7,425 bases of DNA. Origin: Bacteroidota bacterium (GTDB lineage: Bacteria; Bacteroidota; Bacteroidia; Chitinophagales; LD1). The position numbers were made by a program, and so were the translations under genes. Location of the stretch: contig JAFDYM010000046.1 of assembly GCA_018267435.1 (NCBI GenBank), positions 1 through 7,425 on the forward strand, given 5' to 3'. Under the pieces are notes generated by a model. It was not told where the DNA came from. It ran no database searches and saw nothing but the letters and a program-made list of their open reading frames with translations. This document shows, piece by piece, positions 1 to 4,387 of this stretch. Each line of letters opens with the position of its first letter. Within the stretch, counting starts at the first letter, position 1.

Positions 1-299
1 AATCGAATGGCGATGCCAAGTTGCAGAAGATGCTTGAAGCAAAAGGTGCCGATGGTTTTCCCGTAAAAGTATATGCTAAAGAAAATGATAACGAGGTAAC
101 CATGGAACTTACCAAGGTAGAGAAGAAAACCCTTGCTTCCAACCTCTTCTTACTTGATGGCTATAAGAAAAGCGAAGGCTTTGGCGGAACAGGCATAAAC
201 CTAGATGAAATACAAAAAGCATACGAAAAATTAAGCCCTGAAGAGCGCGAGGCCATACAGAAAATGCTAGAACAGCAAGATAAAATACAACCTAAGTAA
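1..299 (+). CDS. DUF4412-like protein, C-terminal fragment
   Basis: The frame is open to the left edge of the window (first complete codon at 3), so the N-terminus lies outside. No true start is visible; the TTG at 21 is just an internal leucine codon. The 98 visible residues contain a stretch of the form DGFPVKVYAKENDNEVTMEL followed by TKVEKKTL and SNLFLLDGYKK. This resembles the end of DUF4412-type proteins of Bacteroidota, where a short beta-rich segment ends in a 'lF.iP.gYkk'-like motif. The last 35 residues are charged and probably helical (ILDE-like start, then KLSPEEREAIQKMLEQQ). Family members are usually exported, but the signal peptide cannot be checked here. The function of the family is unknown to me. 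The stop lies 9 bases before the next start, suggesting co-transcription with the DUF1569 gene. The family call is from pattern memory and only moderately certain; that it is a real coding frame is much more certain. Confidence 0.6.
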   Translation, partial: SNGDAKLQKMLEAKGADGFPVKVYAKENDNEVTMELTKVEKKTLASNLFLLDGYKKSEGFGGTGINLDEIQKAYEKLSPEEREAIQKMLEQQDKIQPK

Positions 300-308
300 G
301 CCAGATAC

Positions 309-755
309 ATGATTGCGATAGAAAAAGTACAAGAATTTGAAAGGCGTATAGATGCACTTGAGCCCGATACAAAAGCCAAGTGGGGCAAAATGAACGCTAC
401 CCAAATGCTTACCCATATGAACGACGCTATACGCATAGGTCTAGGCATGAAGGCTGCTGAAGACAAGTCGAATTGGGTGATGAATAAACTGGCATACCCT
501 ATAGTGGTAAAGCTGTTTCCTGCATTTCCGCGCAACTTGCTTACTGCACCCGAAATGAAGCAGGGCAAGCTAGGAAGCACCCCGCGCGACTTTTATACCG
601 AGGCAGAGTTTTTGAAGAAAATGCTAGAGGTATTTAACGAAAGGGAAGGGGATAAACTAAAGCCGCACCCATTGTTCGGCAAGCTTAGCAAACAGCAGTG
701 GGCTGACTTATTAGTAAAACATTTAGAGCATCATTTGCAGCAGTTTGGTGTATAG
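309..755 (+). CDS. DUF1569 family protein (DinB/YfiT-like fold), putative metal-dependent thiol transferase
   Basis: A 148-residue protein, the usual length for this family. Visible hallmarks are W25-G-K-M near the start, H36 in the QMLTH segment (helix 1), the HPLFGKLSKQQWADL block before the C-terminus, and the terminal HLEHHLQQFG motif with H138, H141 and H142. H36 together with H138 and H142 fits the three-histidine metal site of the DinB superfamily four-helix bundle. No signal peptide is seen, so the protein is probably cytoplasmic. Characterised superfamily members include thiol S-transferases that use bacillithiol or mycothiol; DUF1569 itself has no assigned reaction that I know of. 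The gene sits 18 bases upstream of bshB1, so a role tied to bacillithiol is a reasonable inference but is not shown. The ATG at 309 is chosen because homology-like sequence begins within about ten residues. No Shine-Dalgarno sequence is evident, which is normal for Bacteroidota. Confidence 0.85.
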   Translation: MIAIEKVQEFERRIDALEPDTKAKWGKMNATQMLTHMNDAIRIGLGMKAAEDKSNWVMNKLAYPIVVKLFPAFPRNLLTAPEMKQGKLGSTPRDFYTEAEFLKKMLEVFNEREGDKLKPHPLFGKLSKQQWADLLVKHLEHHLQQFGV

Positions 756-773
756 ATATTAAAAAGAGAACTT

Positions 774-1490
774 ATGAAGTTAGACATATTGGCTATTGGC
801 GTTCACCCCGATGATATTGAACTAGGATGTAGCGGTACTTTGATGAAGCACATAGACATGGGCTACAAGGTAGGTATAGTAGACCTTACCAAAGGCGAAC
901 TAGGTACACGTGGCGATGATAAAACAAGGTTAAAAGAAGCCGCAGCAGCAGCTAAAATAATAGGCACTGATGTGCGCGAAAACCTCGGTTTTGCCGATGG
1001 CTTTTTTAAGAATGATAAAGAACACCAGTTGGAGCTGGTGAAGATGATACGCAAGTACCAGCCAAGCATACTTATAACCAACGCTAAGTATGACCGACAC
1101 CCTGACCATGGCCGCTCGGCTGAGCTAACGCGCGACGCATGGTTTTTGGCTGGCTTAGCTAAAATAGAAACCAAACTGGGCAACACTAAACAGAAGGCGC
1201 ATAGGCCAAAAGCAGTTTATAACTATATACAGGCATTACATATAGAGCCTCAACTGGTAGTGGATATATCGGAATACTACGAGCGTAAGCAGCAGGCTAT
1301 ACTTGCTTTCAAGTCGCAATTCTTCGATCCCAAATCCAAAGAAGCTAATACTTTCATTTCATCTCCCGAATTTTTAGAGTTTGTACGCGCACGCGCCATA
1401 CATTTTGGTGTACCTGTGGGCGCTAAGTATGCTGAAGGTTTTACCGTTAACCGCACGCCCGGTATACCCGACCTAGTGGAATTGATGTAA
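774..1490 (+). CDS. bshB1: bacillithiol biosynthesis deacetylase BshB1 (PIG-L/LmbE family)
   Basis: A 238-residue cytoplasmic zinc hydrolase that removes the acetyl group from N-acetylglucosaminyl-malate, giving the glucosaminyl-malate to which BshC adds cysteine to make bacillithiol. The PIG-L fold is clear. The N-terminal GVHPDDIELGCSG supplies H11 and D14 as zinc ligands with D13 as the likely general base. GELGTRG at 41-47 is the family signature after strand 2. RHPDHGR at 108-114 supplies the third zinc ligand, H112. These positions match, within one residue, the known H12/D15/H113 site of the Bacillus cereus homologue. The C-terminal FGVPVGAKYAEGF segment is typical of the BshB1 subgroup and argues against mycothiol MshB or mycothiol-conjugate amidase. 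Length is normal and no key residue is missing. An A-rich stretch (TTAAAAAGAGAA) precedes the ATG. It is probably in one transcript with the DUF1569 gene. bshA and bshC are not in the window. Confidence 0.93.
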   Translation: MKLDILAIGVHPDDIELGCSGTLMKHIDMGYKVGIVDLTKGELGTRGDDKTRLKEAAAAAKIIGTDVRENLGFADGFFKNDKEHQLELVKMIRKYQPSILITNAKYDRHPDHGRSAELTRDAWFLAGLAKIETKLGNTKQKAHRPKAVYNYIQALHIEPQLVVDISEYYERKQQAILAFKSQFFDPKSKEANTFISSPEFLEFVRARAIHFGVPVGAKYAEGFTVNRTPGIPDLVELM

Positions 1491-1616
1491 TTGCTACGCT
1501 AAGATTAACTAAAACCTATAAGGCTTTAAGCGGTAAATGATTTAGGTATACATAACTGCAACTGGCATAATAACTTAGAGGAAATTAAGCGCCAAAAATT
1601 TTTTCTTCAAAATGAC

Positions 1617-1646
1617 TTGGCATTATTCGCCGAGTTTCTATCTTCG
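1617..1646 (+). promoter_or_regulatory. promoter of the tRNA-Ser gene
   Basis: TTG at 1617-1619 and TATCTTCG at 1639-1646 are separated by 19 bases. This matches the Bacteroidota sigma-A pattern TTG-N(about 19)-TAnnTTTG with a single mismatch (C for T) in the downstream element. An A/T-rich tract with six T residues lies just upstream. Initiation about five bases after the element would fall at 1651-1653, essentially on the mature tRNA 5' end at 1652. It is placed by consensus only. Confidence 0.6.
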
Positions 1647-1651
1647 CCCCC

Positions 1652-1742
1652 GGAGAGATGCCAGAGCGGTTGATCGGAACTGTCTTGAAAACAGTCGTGG
1701 GTGATGAGCCCACCGGGGGTTCGAATCCCCCTCTCTCCGCCA
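1652..1742 (+). tRNA. tRNA-Ser (anticodon UGA)
   Basis: A complete cloverleaf can be drawn by hand. The acceptor stem GGAGAGA (1652-1658) pairs with TCTCTCC (1732-1738), followed by discriminator G at 1739 and an encoded CCA at 1740-1742. The anticodon stem ACTGT (1679-1683) pairs with ACAGT (1691-1695), enclosing loop CTTGAAA with anticodon TGA, which reads UCA and related serine codons. A long variable arm (GTGGG paired with CCCAC, 1697-1713) is the class II hallmark of serine tRNA. The T arm is GGGGG-TTCGAAT-CCCCC (1715-1731). The D arm holds the GCGGTTGAT-type loop. The gene stands alone with its own promoter and terminator. Confidence 0.97.
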
Positions 1743-1744
1743 CC

Positions 1745-1775
1745 AAAAGCACTTGCATAACGCAGGTGCTTTTTT
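1745..1775 (+). terminator. intrinsic terminator of the tRNA-Ser transcript
   Basis: AAAAGCACTTGC (1745-1756) pairs with GCAGGTGCTTTT (1762-1773) through 12 base pairs including one T-G wobble. The loop is five bases (ATAAC), and the stem runs into a six-T tract at 1770-1775. It starts two bases after the encoded CCA, so it ends the tRNA transcript and separates it from the amidase gene. Confidence 0.88.
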
Positions 1776-1837
1776 CATTTATACCAATTGCCTCAGCACG
1801 TAGCAGCCCCCCCTACAATAACTATAGTATTTATTCG

Positions 1838-1870
1838 TTGAAATATGCTACGATTAAGGCAATAGCTTTA
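1838..1870 (+). promoter_or_regulatory. possible promoter of the amidase gene
   Basis: TTG at 1838-1840 and TAGCTTTA at 1863-1870 are 22 bases apart, matching five of the six fixed positions of the TAnnTTTG element. Initiation near 1875-1878 would leave a leader of about 30 bases before the ATG at 1910. The upstream terminator means the amidase needs its own promoter, which supports one in this stretch, but in A/T-rich DNA this match is weak evidence. Confidence 0.35.
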
Positions 1871-1909
1871 GTACATTCGTGCTGCAGCCACACACATAAA
1901 AAACATTTG

Positions 1910-3352
1910 ATGGGAAACGTAATAAGCACTTTTACAAATGATGTATTAGGTAATAAGGATGCTACTGCAATAGCGCAGGCTATTGCTAATAAGGAAATAT
2001 CGGTACAGGAAGTAACCGAGGCTGCTATAGCCCGCGCCGAAAAGGCAAACCCTGCTTTGAATGCCATAGTACTAAGGATGTACGATGACGCCCGGAAGTT
2101 TGGCGGTGTTGCAAAGGGCGGCTTGTACGGTGTGCCTACGTTTATAAAGGATAGCGACAATGTAGCAGGTTACCCTACCCAGTTGGGCACAGGTGCTTTT
2201 AAAGCTAAAACAGCTAAGCGCAACAGTAAGTTTGTGGGGCAGTTCCTATCTACAGGGCTTAATGCCTTGGGCAAAACTACCATGCCCGAATTTGGCCTGA
2301 TATGCAGTACCGAAAACGAGCGTTGGGGCATAACCCGCAACCCTTGGGATACCGACTATACTACAGGTGGTTCATCATCGGGCTCGGCAGCTATGGTGGC
2401 CAGTGGTGCAGTGCCTATAGCCCTAGCTAACGATGGCGCAGGTTCTATACGTATACCCGCAGCTATTTGCGGCTTGGTGGGCCTAAAACCCACACGCAAT
2501 AGACTATATGGTATGGATGGTGCCGAGCTAATGCCATTGCAACTAATACACCAAGGTGTGCTTACGCGCAGCGTGCGCGATACTGCATTGTTCTATGCCG
2601 AAGCAGAGAAACATCATGCCAATGCAAAGTTGCCTAAACTTGGCTATATAGATGGGCCTAACAAACAGAGGTTGCGTATTGCTTTCTATAACAATATGGC
2701 GCCAGGCAAGGTAGGCCATCAAGATGCTGACACTTACCGTGTGCAGCTAGAAACTGCCAAGCTGCTTGAAAGCCTAGGCCATACGGTAGAGCAAATAACA
2801 TTGCCTATTGATGCCGACGTAATGGCTAATTACTTCTTGCACTACTATGGCTTTCTATCGTATATGCTTAGCTATTGGTCGCGTTTTACGCTCAAGTCAA
2901 ATGTAGATAGAACAGTGCTTGAGCCATTTACTACCGGCTTGGCAGATAGGTTTAGAACAAGTAAGGCAAAACTATTTGAGAGCATAGGCATAATGCGCAA
3001 AATGGGTGCTGCTGCCGAGAAGGATTTGGAGAAATACGATTTGATAATGACCCCTACACTGGCGCACAAAACGCCGAAGATTGGCCATTTCTCGCCTCTG
3101 CTTACAAGCGAAGAAGTAACAAAGCGCGCGGTGCATTTTGCTTCATACACAGGTTTGAACAATGTAACGGGGTCGCCGGCTATATCGTTGCCATTAGGTA
3201 CCGATGCTGATGGCATGCCGCTGGGTGTTCATTTTATTGCCCCGTATGGTAACGATAAGCGCTTAATAGAACTGGCTTACGAGTTGGAGCAGACTAGGCC
3301 ATGGGCTACATTGTACAATGCCACTAATACCAAGCAGGTAGCGGCGGTTTAG
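1910..3352 (+). CDS. amidase-signature family enzyme (6-aminohexanoate-cyclic-dimer hydrolase-like)
   Basis: A 480-residue serine amidohydrolase. The Ser-cisSer-Lys triad is present: K80 in GVPTFIKD, S155 in TTGGSSSGSAA (cis-serine) and S179 in NDGAGSIRIPAA (nucleophile). The 24-residue spacing between the two serines is that of the family. CGLVGLKPTR (187-196) and a C-terminal TGSPAISLPLG (419-429) complete the fold. The NDG-GSIRIPAAICGLVGLKPTR wording is closest to NylA-type amidases rather than GatA, and no gatB or gatC is nearby, so it is probably a standalone hydrolase of an unknown amide. No signal peptide is seen. The frame is open back to 1658, but that part reads through the tRNA and terminator. 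Family homology (DATAIAQAI... then NPALNAIV) starts soon after the ATG at 1910, which lies 135 bases past the terminator. G177 of the usual GGS motif is alanine here. The substrate cannot be told from sequence. Confidence 0.9.
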   Translation: MGNVISTFTNDVLGNKDATAIAQAIANKEISVQEVTEAAIARAEKANPALNAIVLRMYDDARKFGGVAKGGLYGVPTFIKDSDNVAGYPTQLGTGAFKAKTAKRNSKFVGQFLSTGLNALGKTTMPEFGLICSTENERWGITRNPWDTDYTTGGSSSGSAAMVASGAVPIALANDGAGSIRIPAAICGLVGLKPTRNRLYGMDGAELMPLQLIHQGVLTRSVRDTALFYAEAEKHHANAKLPKLGYIDGPNKQRLRIAFYNNMAPGKVGHQDADTYRVQLETAKLLESLGHTVEQITLPIDADVMANYFLHYYGFLSYMLSYWSRFTLKSNVDRTVLEPFTTGLADRFRTSKAKLFESIGIMRKMGAAAEKDLEKYDLIMTPTLAHKTPKIGHFSPLLTSEEVTKRAVHFASYTGLNNVTGSPAISLPLGTDADGMPLGVHFIAPYGNDKRLIELAYELEQTRPWATLYNATNTKQVAAV

Positions 3353-3390
3353 CAATGCCAACAAAAATCACATCCCATTTTTACATTTTT

Positions 3391-3423
3391 TTGGTTGCAA
3401 CAAATATTTTTTTCACAACTTTG
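3391..3423 (+). promoter_or_regulatory. probable promoter of the arginine operon
   Basis: CAACTTTG at 3416-3423 matches five of the six fixed bases of the Bacteroidota TAnnTTTG element. TTG occurs at 3395-3397 (18 bases upstream) and at 3391-3393 (22 bases upstream), and the intervening DNA is a run of A and T. An 8-bp palindrome GTTGCAAC (3394-3401) overlaps the upstream element and could be an operator, though this is speculation. Initiation near 3428 would give a leader of about 300 bases before the GNAT gene. Confidence 0.45.
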
Positions 3424-3455
3424 CGCTCTTTATTTAAGTAGAACCAAAGCATGCA

Positions 3456-3605
3456 ATGAAGAAAATATTCGAGCACGAATATTTAGTCCCCAAAACCCTT
3501 GTGGTAGCCTGCCAACGCAGCGCCGCCCTGTTGGATACTGCATTTACCATAGATGCACATGCAATTTGTCATAGCCTTTGTACTCCTTTCTTTTTACGAC
3601 GTTGA
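3456..3605 (+). CDS. small open frame, possible leader peptide ending Arg-Arg
   Basis: An ATG at 3456 opens a 49-codon frame starting MKKIFEHEYLVPK and ending TPFFLRR before TGA at 3603-3605. It begins about 28 bases after the predicted transcription start. The only arginine codons are one CGC mid-way (codon 20) and the final pair, CGA CGT. The stop is one base ahead of a three-hairpin RNA structure, and the downstream operon makes arginine, so the layout resembles a ribosome-controlled attenuator. The peptide is longer than classical leader peptides, has no signal peptide or recognisable domain, and carries four cysteines and three histidines. No Shine-Dalgarno sequence is seen, which decides nothing in Bacteroidota. 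It could equally be a chance frame; I did not recognise a homologue. Confidence 0.27.
   Translation: MKKIFEHEYLVPKTLVVACQRSAALLDTAFTIDAHAICHSLCTPFFLRR
3463..3484. repeat. perfect 9-bp inverted repeat (operator or RNA hairpin)
   Basis: AAATATTCG (3463-3471) and CGAATATTT (3476-3484) are exact reverse complements around the four-base spacer AGCA. It lies about 35 bases after the predicted transcription start. As RNA it would be a 9-bp stem closed by C-G and G-C pairs with a tetraloop; as DNA it could be a dimeric repressor site. It does not read as the TGAAT-N4-ATTCA order of the classic ARG box (the half-sites are inverted). Confidence 0.55.
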
Positions 3606-3606
3606 G

Positions 3607-3675
3607 TAACGGCCTGACAGAGTAGTCATCCGGTTATTCACTACCCGCAGTGATTCGGCAACCTTGCTTGCCGAA
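3607..3675 (+). ncRNA. three consecutive hairpins, candidate cis-regulatory RNA
   Basis: Hairpin 1 (3607-3636): TAAC pairs with GTTA and GG with CC, with a bulged G at 3632, then TGAC (3615-3618) pairs with GTCA (3625-3628) around the loop AGAGTA. Hairpin 2 (3638-3653): TCACT pairs with AGTGA around ACCCGC. Hairpin 3 (3654-3675): TTCGGCAA pairs with TTGCCGAA over 8 bp around CCTTGC. All loops are six bases, and hairpins 2 and 3 abut with no gap, so they could stack. A competing pairing, GTAGT (3622-3626) with ACTAC (3640-3644), would disrupt both hairpins 1 and 2. No known riboswitch family was recognised. The pairings are read by eye, and stems 1 and 2 are short. Confidence 0.4.
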
Positions 3676-3728
3676 GACATGAGTGTATCCCTTTTTCTTT
3701 ATTGGTTTTTATTAGGTCTATATAAATT

Positions 3729-4385
3729 ATGGATATGAAATTCGTAATTGCTATTGCCGACGTTCAGCACGAAAAGTATGCTGAGGCAATATGTTTGGAA
3801 ATGGAAAATTCGGCTAAGGCCCGCGGCACTGGTATTGCTAAGCGCAGCCCCGAATACGTAAAGCTGAAAATGCGCGAAGGTAAAGCTGTAGTAGCTTTTG
3901 CCGAAGATGGCACTTGGGCTGGTTTTTGCTATATAGAAAGTTGGAGCCACGGCAAGTACGTTGCCAACTCTGGCCTAATAGTAGCGCCCGAGTTTAGGAA
4001 GTTCGGCTTGGCTAAGGCTATAAAGGAGAAAATATTCGAGCTATCGCGCAGCAAGTATCCCGATGCTAAACTATTCGGTTTAACTACTGGCCTAGCAGTA
4101 ATGAAGATAAACAGCGACTTAGGTTACGAACCCGTTACCTATTCTGAACTTACAGATGATGATGATTTCTGGAAAGGCTGCCAGAGCTGTGTCAACTTCC
4201 AAATACTGCAAAGCAAGGAGCGCAAGAACTGCCTATGCACCGCTATGCTGTACGACCCTATGGATAAGGAAAAAGAACAGCCTAAGGCTGAAATATATAA
4301 ACCTGTAAGTAAGGAAACCACGTTTACAGCCAATGTAAAACGAGTGCTTGCTGTTTTCTTTTCTATTAACTTTTTAAAAGTATAA
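3729..4385 (+). CDS. GNAT family acyltransferase of the arginine cluster, probable N-acylglutamate synthase
   Basis: A 218-residue GNAT-fold protein. The acyl-CoA site is visible as SGLIVAPEFRKFGLAKAI (81-98), where R90-x-x-G-L-A is the phosphate-binding turn of motif A. FCYIESWSHG (66-75) is the preceding strand pair. After the fold comes FWKGCQSCVNF with C151 and C154, then KNCLC with C168 and C170, a CxxC-x13-CxC set that could bind a metal. The end is a short hydrophobic helix (VKRVLAVFFSINFLKV). First place in an argG-argC-argD operon implies that it acylates glutamate, the committed step, replacing classical ArgA or ArgJ; acetyl versus succinyl donor is undecided. The stop is 2 bases before argG, indicating tight co-expression. 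ATG at 3729 is chosen, but a second ATG two codons later (3735) is equally possible. No Shine-Dalgarno sequence is visible. Confidence 0.82.
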   Translation: MDMKFVIAIADVQHEKYAEAICLEMENSAKARGTGIAKRSPEYVKLKMREGKAVVAFAEDGTWAGFCYIESWSHGKYVANSGLIVAPEFRKFGLAKAIKEKIFELSRSKYPDAKLFGLTTGLAVMKINSDLGYEPVTYSELTDDDDFWKGCQSCVNFQILQSKERKNCLCTAMLYDPMDKEKEQPKAEIYKPVSKETTFTANVKRVLAVFFSINFLKV

Positions 4386-4387
4386 CA

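Larger units (their letters stand above)
3353..3728 (+). promoter_or_regulatory. 376-base intergenic leader of the arginine cluster
   Basis: No established gene lies between the amidase stop and the GNAT start. From left to right the stretch holds an A/T-rich promoter region (3375-3425), a 9-bp inverted repeat (3463-3484), a 49-codon open frame (3456-3605), an overlapping 18-codon frame (3553-3609), three adjacent hairpins (3607-3675) and a T-rich unstructured tail (3690-3720). I recognised no known riboswitch class in it. In Bacteroides relatives an argR-type repressor gene is, as I recall, often found next to this cluster; none is visible here. The length and the ordered elements suggest cis-acting control of the operon by RNA structure or by a leader peptide, which is an inference. 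Confidence 0.5.

Noticed and set aside
21..23. TTG as a start codon for the first gene
   Set aside because: The frame continues open to the window edge with coherent protein sequence, so this is an internal leucine.
161..580. Minus-strand open frame of 139 codons across the first two genes
   Set aside because: It is antisense to two well-supported coding regions and has no recognisable domain. The other minus-strand frames in the window are of the same kind.
1508..1556. Terminator after bshB1 from ACCTA pairing with TAGGT
   Set aside because: Only five base pairs with a loop of more than 20 bases and no T tract follow; no convincing terminator was seen here.
1652..1742. tRNA gene as an integration site for a mobile element
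   Set aside because: No integrase, no repeat of the tRNA 3' end downstream in the window and no change in sequence character were seen.
1910..3352. GatA subunit of the glutamyl-tRNA amidotransferase
   Set aside because: The catalytic motifs are those of the wider amidase-signature family, the NDGAGSIRIP wording is closer to NylA-type hydrolases, and no gatB or gatC is adjacent.
3463..3484. Classical ArgR (ARG box) operator
   Set aside because: The half-sites are in the opposite order to TGAAT-N4-ATTCA, so it does not match the known box.
3654..3708. Intrinsic terminator formed by hairpin 3 and the T-rich tail
   Set aside because: The first T run starts about 15 bases after the stem, too far for a normal intrinsic terminator. 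A role in attenuation is kept only as a hypothesis.
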